A stretch of DNA of 64,000 bases from Actinomycetota bacterium (GTDB lineage: Bacteria; Actinomycetota; Thermoleophilia; Gaiellales; Gaiellaceae): NCBI GenBank assembly GCA_004366385.1, contig ML178782.1, forward strand, positions 62,001-126,000, read 5' to 3'. The notes under the pieces were generated by a model. It was not told where the DNA came from. It saw nothing but the letters and a program-made list of their open reading frames with translations, and did no database searches. A program made the position numbers and the translations under genes. Below are positions 25,624-33,435 of the stretch, piece by piece. Every line of letters starts with the position of its first letter. The stretch's first letter is position 1.

Positions 25624-26582
25624 GGGTCCTCTCCGAGCACGACGTCCGCGAGCTGCTCGACATGGAGTCGTGCGTCGCGGCGATGGAGGAGGTGCTCGCG
25701 GCGCTCGCGCGCGGCGAGCTCTACAACCCGCTCCGCTCGATCGCCCGCCCGCCCGGCGCCGAGAACCTCCTCGGGCTCATGCCCGCCCACCGCGGCGGCG
25801 ACTCCCCCGCCTTCGCGCTGAAGGAGATCGTGGTCGCGCCGGGCAACCCGGCGCGCGGGCTCGACACGCACATGGGCGCGGTGCTCCTCCACGACGGCGA
25901 GACGGGAGAGCTCGTCGCGCTCGCGAACGCTGCGCCGATCACCGAGATCCGGACGGCCGCCGTCTCGGGCGTGGCCACGCGGGCGCTCGCGCGCCGCGAC
26001 GCACAGCGTGTCGCGATCCTCGGCGCAGGCGCGCAGGCGCGCGGTCACGTGGACGCCATGCGGGCCGTGCTCGACGACCCCGAGATCCGCATCTGGGCCC
26101 GTCGCCTCGAGGCGGCCGAGGAGCTGGCCGGCGAGGTCGGCGCGACGGTCGCCCCGTCGGCGGACGCGGCGCTCTTCGGCGCCGAGGTCGTCTGCACGAC
26201 GACCGGCGCGACCGAGCCGATCGTCGAGAAGCGCTGGCTCTCGCCGGGCGCGCACGTGAACGCGGTCGGGTCGTGCTTCCCGACCACCCGCGAGCTCGAC
26301 ACCGAGACGGTCGCCTCCGCGGCGTTCTTCACCGACCGCCGCGAGTCGTGCCTGAACGAGGCCGGCGACTACATCCTCGCCGCGGCCGAGGGCGCCGTCG
26401 GGCCCGAGCACATCCGGGCTGAGCTCGGCGAGGTGCTCGCCGGGATGCACCCGGGCCGCCGCAGCGAGGACGAGCTCACGGTGTTCGAGTCGCTCGGGAT
26501 CGCAGTCGAGGACCTCGCCTCGGCGGAGCTGATCCTGCGCCGCGCGCGCGAGCGCGACGTCGGAGTCGAGGTCGAGCTCTGA
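25620..26582 (+). CDS. ornithine cyclodeaminase/mu-crystallin family protein
   Basis: A 320-residue NAD(P)-binding enzyme. LLDMESCVAAMEEVLAALAR begins the substrate domain, ALKEIVVAPGNPARGLDTHM carries the substrate Lys, RVAILGAGAQARGHVDAM is the Rossmann nucleotide loop, and HVNAVGSCFPTTRELDTET the later conserved segment. Family members deaminate ornithine, reduce cyclic imines or act on alanine. GTG at 25620 overlaps the AKR stop; its own stop is overlapped by the start of the PLP lyase. Confidence 0.88.
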   Translation: MRVLSEHDVRELLDMESCVAAMEEVLAALARGELYNPLRSIARPPGAENLLGLMPAHRGGDSPAFALKEIVVAPGNPARGLDTHMGAVLLHDGETGELVALANAAPITEIRTAAVSGVATRALARRDAQRVAILGAGAQARGHVDAMRAVLDDPEIRIWARRLEAAEELAGEVGATVAPSADAALFGAEVVCTTTGATEPIVEKRWLSPGAHVNAVGSCFPTTRELDTETVASAAFFTDRRESCLNEAGDYILAAAEGAVGPEHIRAELGEVLAGMHPGRRSEDELTVFESLGIAVEDLASAELILRRARERDVGVEVEL

Positions 26583-27544
26583 TCCCGCTCGACGAGATCG
26601 AGAAGGCGCGCGAGCGGATCTCGACCGTCGTCGACCACACGCCGCTCGTCCGCCTCCACCTCGACGACGCACCCGCCGAGATCTGGCTCAAGCTCGAGAG
26701 CCTGCAGCCGATCGGCTCCTTCAAGCTCCGCGGCGCCGCGAACGCGATCCTCTCCGCGCCGCGCTCGGAGCTCGTGCGCGGCGTCGTCACGACGAGCACC
26801 GGGAACATGGCGCAGGGCGTCGCGTACATGGCGCGCTCGCTCGGCGTGCCGGCGACGATCGTCGTCCCCGACAACGCATCGGCCACGAAGCTGGAGGCGG
26901 TCGAGCGCATGGGCGGTTCGATCGTCCGCGTGCCGTGGGAGCGGTGGTGGGCCGCGGTCGAGTCGGGCAGCCCGAAGGAGGCGGCCGAGGAGATCGAGGG
27001 CTTCTTCGTCCATCCCGTCCGCGACCTGCCGGTGATGGCGGGGAACGGGACGATCGGGCTCGAGCTCGTCGAGCAGCTGGACGGGATCGACGCGGTGCTG
27101 ATAGATTGGGGCGGCGGCGGGCTGACGACCGGGATCGCGAGCGCGCTGCGGGGACTGTCGCAGGCGACGAAGGTCTGTGTCTGCGAGCCGGACACCGGCG
27201 CGCCGGTGACTGCGGCGCTGGCGAACGACGGCGTCGCGGTGCCGGTCCCGTTCACGCCCTCGTTCGTCGACGGCGCCGGGTCGGGCTCGCTGCTGCCGGA
27301 GATGTGGGAGCACGCGCGGCCGCTCGTCTCGGGGTCGTTTCCGATCTCGCTCGAGGAGACGGCGGCGGCGGTGAAGCTGCTCCTGGAGCGAGGCCGCATC
27401 GTGGCGGAGGGCGCGGCCGCGCTGCCCGTTGCGGCAGCTCTCTCCGGCGCGGCAGGAGGCGGCCGGATCGTCTGCATCGTCTCGGGCGGGAACATCGACT
27501 CGTCCCGGCTCGCCGAGATCCTCGCCGGCCGAGTCCCGGACTAG
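26579..27544 (+). CDS. PLP-dependent threonine/serine dehydratase-like lyase, probable CTG start
   Basis: A 321-residue fold-type II PLP enzyme. TPLVRLHLDDAPAEIWLKLE, GSFKLRGAANAIL (PLP Lys) and TTSTGNMAQGVAYMARSLG (substrate loop) are the threonine dehydratase signatures, and DWGGGGLTTGIASAL binds the phosphate. The first ATG/GTG/TTG codon in frame is GTG at 26774, which would delete the PLP Lys. In-frame coding of the correct sequence starts at CTG 26579, whose last bases form the upstream TGA (CTGA overlap). Initiation at CTG is the simplest reading. The product would be ammonia and a 2-keto acid. Confidence 0.85.
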   Translation: MIPLDEIEKARERISTVVDHTPLVRLHLDDAPAEIWLKLESLQPIGSFKLRGAANAILSAPRSELVRGVVTTSTGNMAQGVAYMARSLGVPATIVVPDNASATKLEAVERMGGSIVRVPWERWWAAVESGSPKEAAEEIEGFFVHPVRDLPVMAGNGTIGLELVEQLDGIDAVLIDWGGGGLTTGIASALRGLSQATKVCVCEPDTGAPVTAALANDGVAVPVPFTPSFVDGAGSGSLLPEMWEHARPLVSGSFPISLEETAAAVKLLLERGRIVAEGAAALPVAAALSGAAGGGRIVCIVSGGNIDSSRLAEILAGRVPD

Positions 27545-27546
27545 CG

Positions 27547-27963
27547 CTAGAAGCGGCGCTGGCTCTCGCGGCTGAGGAAGAAGCCGCGGCCGTCTCGGTT
27601 CCGGCACGTGAGCCCGGCCGAGCGCGAGACGCACGTGATCCCTGCCCGGCGCCAGGTCCGCCCGTGCGGGAGCACGCGGACGTCCGTCCCGATGTTGCCG
27701 AGCACGAACCGGACGCGCGCCGGCCCGCGCGGCCGCATCCACCACGACCGCTGACCCTTCGTGGGCGAGCTCTCCGAGAACACGACGCAGGAGATCCCCG
27801 GCTCGCCGGAGATCGGCACGCCTCGGTTGCAGACGATGTTCCCGGACGGCATCTCGAAGCCGAACCAGCTGACCGGCTTCGCGCCGGGCCCCGCGCTCGA
27901 GGCCGAGACGGGCGCGAGCGCGCACGCGGCGGTCGCGGCGGCGGCGGCTGCGAGGCGGCTCAC
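27547..27963 (-). CDS. exported DUF6636-like protein
   Basis: A 138-residue protein with a signal peptide (VSRLAAAAAATAACALAPVS). The mature part begins WFGFEMPSGNIVCNRGVP, the PSGNIxC pattern of DUF6636-like secreted proteins. Four Cys residues (IVCN, ISCVV, ITCVS, LTCRN) could form two disulfides. GTG at 27963. It converges on the PLP lyase gene, two bases away, and is divergent from the AlkZ-type gene. Function unknown. Confidence 0.6.
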   Translation of the reverse strand: MSRLAAAAAATAACALAPVSASSAGPGAKPVSWFGFEMPSGNIVCNRGVPISGEPGISCVVFSESSPTKGQRSWWMRPRGPARVRFVLGNIGTDVRVLPHGRTWRRAGITCVSRSAGLTCRNRDGRGFFLSRESQRRF

Positions 27964-28020
27964 GCGTCCGACCGTACAACAGGGACGGGACGGCGGCCCG
28001 TCGTCGTTAGGTTCCGCCAG

Positions 28021-29157
28021 GTGAAGACGATCTCGCTCACGGCGCTCCGATGGCTCGCGATCGCGGCTCAGGGGTACGCCCCGCGCGCCCGCTCCGGCAC
28101 CCGCCGCGAGGTCGAGGACGCGATCCGCCGGCTCTCCTGCGTCCAGCTCGACTCGATCACCGCCGTCGAGCGCAGCCACCGGATCGCGCTCGGCTCACGG
28201 GTCGGCGCGTACCCGCGCGAGACCGTCTCGCGCCTCCTCTCCCAGGGCCGGATCTTCGAGTACTGGGCGCACGAGGCCTGTCTGATCCCGGCGGAGGAGT
28301 GGCCGCTCTTCCGCGCCGCGATGACGAACCACCACCCGTGGCGCGGCGACGTGCTCGCACAGCACCCCGAGCTCGCGGACGAGGTGCGCGCGGCGATCCG
28401 CGAGCGCGGGCCGCTCGCGTCGCGCGACTTCGAGGGCCGGGGCGGGGGCGGGATGTGGAACTGGAAGCCGGCGAAAGTGATGCTGGAGGCGCTCTGGAAC
28501 GCGGGCGAGGTCGTGATCGCCGGGCGCGTGCGCGGGTTCCAGCGGCTGTACGACCTGCCCGAGCGCGTTCTCCCGCACGAGGTGCTGGAGGCACCGGTGC
28601 CGGACGAGGCCACTCGGCTTCGCGAGCTCACGGTGCGCGCAGTGCGGGCGCGGGGCGCGCTCACCGAGGCGGCCGTCGTCGAGCACTGGCGGCTGCGCGG
28701 CGGCGCCGCCCGCATCCGCCCGCACGCGGACGAGCTGGTGGCCGAAGGCGTGCTCGAGCGGCTCGCAGTCGAGGACGGCGGCGCTCCGGTGCTCGTCCCC
28801 GCGGGCGCGCCGCTCGACCCGCCGCGCCCATCCGCGCCCGTGCTCCTATCGCCGTTCGACAACCTGCTCTGGGACCGCCCGTTCGCGCGCCGCGTCTTCG
28901 GCTTCCACCACGTGATCGAGGTGTACAAGCCCGCGCCGCAGCGGCAGTTCGGCTACTACGTCCTCCCCTTCCTCTGGCGCGACCGGATCGCCGGCCGGGC
29001 CGACGTGAAGTCCGAGCGCAGCGAGGGGGCCCTCGTCGTCCGAGCACTCCATCTCGAGCCGGGCGTCCGCCGGTCGGGCGCACTCGACGACGCCTTCGAG
29101 CGGGCGCTCGACCGCCTGCGCCGCGTCGCGGGCCTCGAGTCCGTCGTGATGCCGTGA
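28021..29157 (+). CDS. AlkZ/YcaQ-type DNA glycosylase
   Basis: A 378-residue member of the HTH_42/AlkZ family of winged-helix glycosylases that remove alkylated bases and unhook interstrand crosslinks. RLSCVQLDSITAVERSHRI contains the QxD catalytic motif. WAHEACLIPAEEWPLFRAAM, LSPFDNLLWDR and EVYKPAPQRQFGYYVLPFLW are family strands. GTG at 28021. A second member follows 174 bases later, separated by two palindromic repeats. Confidence 0.85.
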   Translation: MKTISLTALRWLAIAAQGYAPRARSGTRREVEDAIRRLSCVQLDSITAVERSHRIALGSRVGAYPRETVSRLLSQGRIFEYWAHEACLIPAEEWPLFRAAMTNHHPWRGDVLAQHPELADEVRAAIRERGPLASRDFEGRGGGGMWNWKPAKVMLEALWNAGEVVIAGRVRGFQRLYDLPERVLPHEVLEAPVPDEATRLRELTVRAVRARGALTEAAVVEHWRLRGGAARIRPHADELVAEGVLERLAVEDGGAPVLVPAGAPLDPPRPSAPVLLSPFDNLLWDRPFARRVFGFHHVIEVYKPAPQRQFGYYVLPFLWRDRIAGRADVKSERSEGALVVRALHLEPGVRRSGALDDAFERALDRLRRVAGLESVVMP

Positions 29158-29192
29158 GAACGTGGTCGGCCGCGAACCGCGCCGTACTCGAG

Positions 29193-29217
29193 CCCAAGTT
29201 ACAAGTTGTCACTTGGG
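29193..29217. repeat. palindromic repeat, copy A (inverted orientation)
   Basis: Contains the complement of the shared core CAACTTGTAACTTGG. The 25-nt unit is an imperfect palindrome with 7-bp outer arms CCCAAGT/ACTTGGG and inner ACAA/TTGT, broken by a T/C mismatch and a central G. Its reverse complement matches copy C (34775) over 23 bases. Confidence 0.75.
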
Positions 29218-29296
29218 CCTCCGTCCTCCAGCCCGATCCCGTGCCGCAGCGCGACATCGCGACAGTCGGCAGGCCACGCCACCCGCTGTTCAACGC

Positions 29297-29317
29297 AGGT
29301 TGCAACTTGTAACTTGG
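29297..29317. repeat. palindromic repeat, copy B
   Basis: Shares CAACTTGTAACTTGG and the preceding TG with copy D at 34830. It lies 15 bases before the start of the second AlkZ-type gene, so it could affect that gene's expression. Confidence 0.7.
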
Positions 29318-29331
29318 CGTCCTCTCGCGAC

Positions 29332-30351
29332 ATGTCCCGAGCGACTGGATCCGTGAGGCTCGTCTCGGCCGAGGAGGCGCGGCGGATCGCGGTTCGCGCG
29401 CAGGCGCTCGACGGCTCGGCGACGAGCGTGCTCGACACCGTTCGCCGCCTCGGCTTCCTCCAGATCGACCCGATCTCCACGGTCGCGCCAGCGCAGCACC
29501 TCGTGCTCTTCAGCAGGCTCGGCCCAGGATACGACCCGGCCGAGCTCGACCGGCTGCTCTGGGACGAGCGGGCGCTCTTCGAGCACGCTGCGTACATCCG
29601 CCCGCTCGAGGATCTGCCCCTCGTGCGGGCACGCATGCGCAGGCGGCGGGGGAAGTACGCGTGGGAGCGGCGCGGCGACGAGCTCCTGCGCGAGCACGCC
29701 GCCTTCAAGCGTTACCTCCTGCGTGAGCTGGAGCGGGACGGGCCGCTGCTGTCACGCGAGATCGCGGAGCATGCGAAGACGCCGCGCGGGAGCCATCGCT
29801 GGTGGGGGAACCGCCAGGTCGCGCTGATGCTGGAGATCCTCGAGGGGAAAGGGGTCGTCGCGGTCGCGGGCCGCCGGAACGGCCAGCGGCTGTGGGATCT
29901 CGCCGAGCGGCGGTGGCCGCCGGAGACCGTGCGGGTGCCGCTGCGCGATGCGGAGCGCGCGCTGGCCGAGAAGCGGTTCCGCGCGCTCGGCGTCCGGTTG
30001 ACGAAGCAGGGCTGGGAGGCGCACCCTGAGGCGAAGGCCGGACCTGTGCCCGACCGCGCGACGCTCCTCTCCCCGTTCGACCGGCTCGTCCACGACCGCG
30101 ACCGCGCGGAGGCGCTGTGGGGCTTCCGCTACCGGCTCGAGATGTTCGTGCCCAAGGCGAAGCGCGAGTACGGCTACTACGTGCTGCCGCTCCTCGTGGG
30201 CGACCGTCTCGTCGGCCGCGTCGAGCCGCACTTCGACCGGGAGACACGGGAGCTCGAGGTGCTCGGCGCCTGGGGCGATACGACGCGTGCGGACGAGGCG
30301 CTCGCGAGCCTGGCGACGTGTCTCGGCGCCGAGCGCGTCGTCGGAACATAA
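29332..30351 (+). CDS. AlkZ/YcaQ-type DNA glycosylase, second copy
   Basis: A 339-residue paralogue of the gene at 28021. RRLGFLQIDPISTVAPAQHL carries QxD, AAYIRPLEDLPLVRARM and LLSPFDRLVHDRDRAEALWG parallel the first copy, and KREYGYYVLPLLVGDRLVGR closes the family pattern. Identity between the copies is low by eye, so they are not a recent duplication. ATG at 29332 (MSRATG) or GTG at 29353. Confidence 0.82.
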   Translation: MSRATGSVRLVSAEEARRIAVRAQALDGSATSVLDTVRRLGFLQIDPISTVAPAQHLVLFSRLGPGYDPAELDRLLWDERALFEHAAYIRPLEDLPLVRARMRRRRGKYAWERRGDELLREHAAFKRYLLRELERDGPLLSREIAEHAKTPRGSHRWWGNRQVALMLEILEGKGVVAVAGRRNGQRLWDLAERRWPPETVRVPLRDAERALAEKRFRALGVRLTKQGWEAHPEAKAGPVPDRATLLSPFDRLVHDRDRAEALWGFRYRLEMFVPKAKREYGYYVLPLLVGDRLVGRVEPHFDRETRELEVLGAWGDTTRADEALASLATCLGAERVVGT

Positions 30352-30354
30352 AAA

Positions 30355-30371
30355 CCGGTGTCAGACACCGG
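30355..30371 (+). repeat. REP-like palindrome CCGGTGTCAGACACCGG
   Basis: A 17-nt perfect palindrome with central A, three bases after the second AlkZ stop. Its exact reverse complement occurs at 30504. It may act as a transcription terminator or REP sequence. Confidence 0.75.
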
Positions 30372-30503
30372 TCTTGTCAAGTGGCCTTCGTGCCGACTTC
30401 GTGTCAACTCGTCCACAGGCGCTGGCCCGCGAAGCGGCTTGGCGAGCATGTTCAGGCCGTAACGGACCTGTCCTCCGCTTGCCGGGCGCTAACGCGCCCA
30501 ACC
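30372..30503. other. sequence between inverted REP-like palindromes; no gene
   Basis: 132 bases with no convincing reading frame. It includes the hairpin GGGCGC-TAAC-GCGCCC at 30484-30499. The pair of inverted palindromes with an inner hairpin has the form of a BIME/REP element. Confidence 0.5.
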
Positions 30504-30520
30504 CCGGTGTCTGACACCGG
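30504..30520 (-). repeat. REP-like palindrome CCGGTGTCTGACACCGG (inverted copy)
   Basis: The exact reverse complement of the copy at 30355, in the leader of the cystathionine gamma-synthase gene, 22 bases before its start. Confidence 0.75.
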
Positions 30521-30542
30521 CGTCTCAGTAGCATCCGACCTC

Positions 30543-31670
30543 GTGGAGTTCGAGACCCGCGCGATTCACGTCGGCCAGGAGCCGGACGAGGCCACCGGCG
30601 CGATCACGACCCCGATCTACCAGACGTCCACGTTCGTTCAGGAGGCCGTGGGCGTCCACAAGGGGTACGACTACGCACGGGTCGCGAACCCGACCCGCAC
30701 CGCGCTCCAGGAGTGCCTCGCCTCGCTCGAAGGAGCGGCGCACGGGCACGCGTTCTCCTCCGGGCTCGGCGCCTCGACGACGCTGATGCACCTCCTCCAC
30801 CCGGGCGATCGCGTCGTCTCGGTGAACGACGTCTACGGCGGGATCTACCGAATGTTCACGCAGGTATACGAGCCGAAGGGATACGAGTTCACGTTCCTCT
30901 CCGCGGAGGAGGTCTCGACCGGCCTCGCGGAGCACCTGGACGAGCGCGTGAAGCTCGTCTGGCTCGAGTCGCCGACGAACCCGCTGCTCAACGTCGTCGA
31001 CATCCGCGCCGCCGCCGAGGCTGCGCACGCGGCCGGCGCGCTCGTCGTCGTCGACAACACGTTCGCGACCCCCTATCTCCAGCAGCCGCTCGCGCTCGGC
31101 GCCGACCTCGTCCTCCACTCCACGACGAAGTACCTCGGCGGCCACTCCGACGTCGTCGGCGGCTTCGTCGCGACGAACGACGACGCCCTGTCGGAGAACC
31201 TCGCCTTCCTCCAGAAGTCGCTCGGCGCCGTCCCCGGCCCGTTCGACTCCTGGCTCGTGCTGCGCGGGCTCAAGACGCTCGCCGTCCGGATGGACCGCCA
31301 CTGCCGGAACGCGGCCGTCGTCGCCGAGCACTTCGACCGGCACCCGAAGGTCGAGCGCGCCCTGTACCCCGGGCTCCCGAACCACCCGGGCCACGAGCTC
31401 GCCGCCCGGCAGATGCGGCACTTCGGCGGGATGGTGTCGCTTCTCGTCGGAAGCGAGAAGGAGGCGATCGCAACCGTAGCCCGCACGAAGGTCTGGAAGC
31501 TCGCGGAGAGCCTCGGCGGCGTCGAGAGCCTCATCGAGCAGCCCGCGCGCATGACGCACGCGTCCACCGCGGAGGCGCCGTTCGCGGTGCCGGGCAACCT
31601 CATCCGGCTGTCGGTCGGGATCGAGGCGGCCGAAGACCTCGTCGAAGACCTCGAGCAGGCGCTCCGCTGA
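30543..31670 (+). CDS. metB: cystathionine gamma-synthase (Cys/Met PLP enzyme)
   Basis: A 375-residue PLP enzyme that joins an activated homoserine to cysteine in methionine synthesis. TRAIHVGQEPDEATGAITTP, YDYARVANPTRTALQECLAS and HSTTKYLGGHSDVVGGFVAT (PLP Lys) are diagnostic, as is the C-terminal LSVGIEAAEDLVEDLEQAL. GTG at 30543. A lyase or O-acetylhomoserine sulfhydrylase role is possible, as the family is hard to split by eye. The MBL hydrolase follows after one base. Confidence 0.88.
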   Translation: MEFETRAIHVGQEPDEATGAITTPIYQTSTFVQEAVGVHKGYDYARVANPTRTALQECLASLEGAAHGHAFSSGLGASTTLMHLLHPGDRVVSVNDVYGGIYRMFTQVYEPKGYEFTFLSAEEVSTGLAEHLDERVKLVWLESPTNPLLNVVDIRAAAEAAHAAGALVVVDNTFATPYLQQPLALGADLVLHSTTKYLGGHSDVVGGFVATNDDALSENLAFLQKSLGAVPGPFDSWLVLRGLKTLAVRMDRHCRNAAVVAEHFDRHPKVERALYPGLPNHPGHELAARQMRHFGGMVSLLVGSEKEAIATVARTKVWKLAESLGGVESLIEQPARMTHASTAEAPFAVPGNLIRLSVGIEAAEDLVEDLEQALR

Positions 31671-31671
31671 G

Positions 31672-32550
31672 ATGACCACGCTCGCGAGCGCCCAGCCGAT
31701 CGACCTGCACCACATCGACGAGCGCGTCATCGGCGTCTACCTCCTGGAGACGCTCGACGGCCCGGCGCTGTTCGACTGCGGCCCGACGAGCTGCCTCCCG
31801 TACCTCAAGGCCGGGCTCGCCGACCGCGGCCTCGACCTGACCGACCTCCGCCACCTGCTCCTCTCCCACATCCACCTCGACCATGCAGGCGCCGCGGGGG
31901 TCCTCGTCCGCCAGAACCCGTGGCTCCAGGTGCACGTGTCCGAGGTCGGCGCGCCGCACCTCGCCGACCCCACGCGGCTGGAGGCGAGCGCGCGGCGGCT
32001 GTACGGGATGAGCTTCGACTCGCTCTGGGGCGAGCTCGCACCCGTGCCGGACTCGAACCTGCACCCGGTCGGCGACCGCCTGCTCGGGCTCGAGGTCATC
32101 CCGACTCCCGGCCACGCGTGGCACCACGTCTCGTACCTCGACGCCGACGGAACGCTGTACGCGGGCGACGCGGCCGGAGTCCGCATCGCGCCCGGCCGCT
32201 TCGTGCTGCCGCCGTGCCCGCCGCCCGAGATCGACCTCGAGGCGTGGGAGCAGTCCATCGAGGAGATCGAGCGCCGCTCGCCCGGCCGTCTCGCGCTCAT
32301 CCACTTCGGCGCGTTCGACGACGTCCCCGAGCACCTCGCCGCCCTGCGCGAGACGCTGCGCACGTGGTCCGAGCGCGTGGAGGACGGGATGGACGAGGAG
32401 ACCTTCGTCGCCGCCGGCCGCTACGACATCGAGCAGGTCGACCCGGAGCTCGTCGCGGGCTACGACGAGGCCGCCCCGCTCTGGCACCACTTCCGCGGCC
32501 TCGACCGCTACTGGCGAAAACGCCGCGAGACGACTGCCTGGACCGAGTAG
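31672..32550 (+). CDS. MBL-fold metallo-hydrolase
   Basis: A 292-residue metallo-beta-lactamase-fold enzyme. LLLSHIHLDHAGAAGVLVRQ is the zinc motif HxHxDH, PTPGHAWHHVSYLDADGTLY supplies the next His, LYAGDAAGVRIAP the bridging Asp, and ALIHFGAFDD the last His. ATG at 31672, one base after the cystathionine gamma-synthase stop, so cotranscription is likely. Reaction unknown. Confidence 0.87.
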   Translation: MTTLASAQPIDLHHIDERVIGVYLLETLDGPALFDCGPTSCLPYLKAGLADRGLDLTDLRHLLLSHIHLDHAGAAGVLVRQNPWLQVHVSEVGAPHLADPTRLEASARRLYGMSFDSLWGELAPVPDSNLHPVGDRLLGLEVIPTPGHAWHHVSYLDADGTLYAGDAAGVRIAPGRFVLPPCPPPEIDLEAWEQSIEEIERRSPGRLALIHFGAFDDVPEHLAALRETLRTWSERVEDGMDEETFVAAGRYDIEQVDPELVAGYDEAAPLWHHFRGLDRYWRKRRETTAWTE

Positions 32551-32554
32551 GCGC

Positions 32555-32911
32555 CTACGAAGGCGCCGCGTGCGCCTCGAGGTCCGCGAGCGAGACGAAC
32601 TCGAGCGCGGACGCGTGCGTCGCCCCCAGCACGACGGGAGGCGCGGCGCCCGCCTCGAGCGCCTCCTGCCAGCGCGCCGCGACGACGCACCAGCGGTCGC
32701 CGGGCCGGAGCCCGGGGAAGAGCCACTGCGGCTGCGGCGTGGACAGGTCGTTCCCGACAGCGCGCGAGAACTCGAGGAACTCCTCCGTCATCACCGCGCA
32801 CACCGAGTGGAACCCCGGGTCGCGGCCCTCGGTGCGGCAGTAGCCGTCGCGGAAGAATCCGGTCACCGGGTCGAACGAGCAGGGCTCGAGGTCGCCGCCG
32901 AGGACGTTCAA
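32555..32911 (-). CDS. DUF2237 family protein
   Basis: A 118-residue protein. NVLGGDLEPCSFDPVTGFFR, DGYCRTEGRDPGFHSVCAVM and TEEFLEFSRAVGNDLSTPQP are the DUF2237 signature with conserved Cys residues. It starts with TTG at 32911, which has GGGGAGG nine bases upstream and overlaps the TGA of the upstream gene (TTGA). Function unknown; the conserved Cys/Asp pattern suggests a ligand or metal site. Confidence 0.85.
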   Translation of the reverse strand: MNVLGGDLEPCSFDPVTGFFRDGYCRTEGRDPGFHSVCAVMTEEFLEFSRAVGNDLSTPQPQWLFPGLRPGDRWCVVAARWQEALEAGAAPPVVLGATHASALEFVSLADLEAHAAPS

Positions 32912-33375
32912 CCGCGCGCCTCCCCGGGAGCGCGCCGCGCCATCTCGGTGTAGAGGTACTCGAAGTGCTCGTAGAGGCGCGGGTCGTCGGACCTCGCGCG
33001 CGCCTCCTCGACCACGGGCTCGACCTTCTCCCACAGCTGGCGAGCGGAGTTCCCGAGAAGCGCGTCGACGAGCTCGAAGTCGATCAGGCCTCGCCGCAGC
33101 AGGACACCGACCTGGTCGTAGAAGGTGAAGAGGTAGGTGCCCACGTGGCGCTGGCCTTCGAGAGCTCCGAGCAGCGCGTCGTAGTCGTGGGTATCGGCCC
33201 AGTAGACGGTGTGGAACGCCCGCTGGAACTCGAGCGAGTCGAACGTCGCGTAGAGCCGCAGAACGAGGTCGGCCCTCCGCGCGTACGTCTGGTTCCGGAT
33301 CTGGAAGCTGTAGTAGATGCTGGCCGCGACGACGCTTGCGGCGGCGAGGATCACGGAGGCGGTCGCGATGCTCAT
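32908..33375 (-). CDS. membrane-anchored DUF4760-like protein
   Basis: A 155-residue protein with one N-terminal helix (ASVILAAASVVAASIYYSFQ) followed by a cytoplasmic helical domain with LRLYATFDSLEFQRAFHTVY and GTYLFTFYDQVGVLLRRGLI. This pattern is like DUF4760 proteins of unknown role. ATG at 33375 is chosen; GTG at 33396 is also possible. Its stop is overlapped by the TTG of the DUF2237 gene. Confidence 0.55.
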   Translation of the reverse strand: MSIATASVILAAASVVAASIYYSFQIRNQTYARRADLVLRLYATFDSLEFQRAFHTVYWADTHDYDALLGALEGQRHVGTYLFTFYDQVGVLLRRGLIDFELVDALLGNSARQLWEKVEPVVEEARARSDDPRLYEHFEYLYTEMARRAPGEARG

Positions 33376-33435
33376 GCGTGCCGCCCCGGTCGCCACGTCG
33401 CGGACGCGTCCCCGTCCATTCGAGCGCGACTCTAG

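Noticed and set aside
27964-28179. N-terminal extension of the DUF6636-like gene to 28179
   Set aside because: It runs through the divergent AlkZ gene and lacks a signal peptide; GTG at 27963 gives a normal one.
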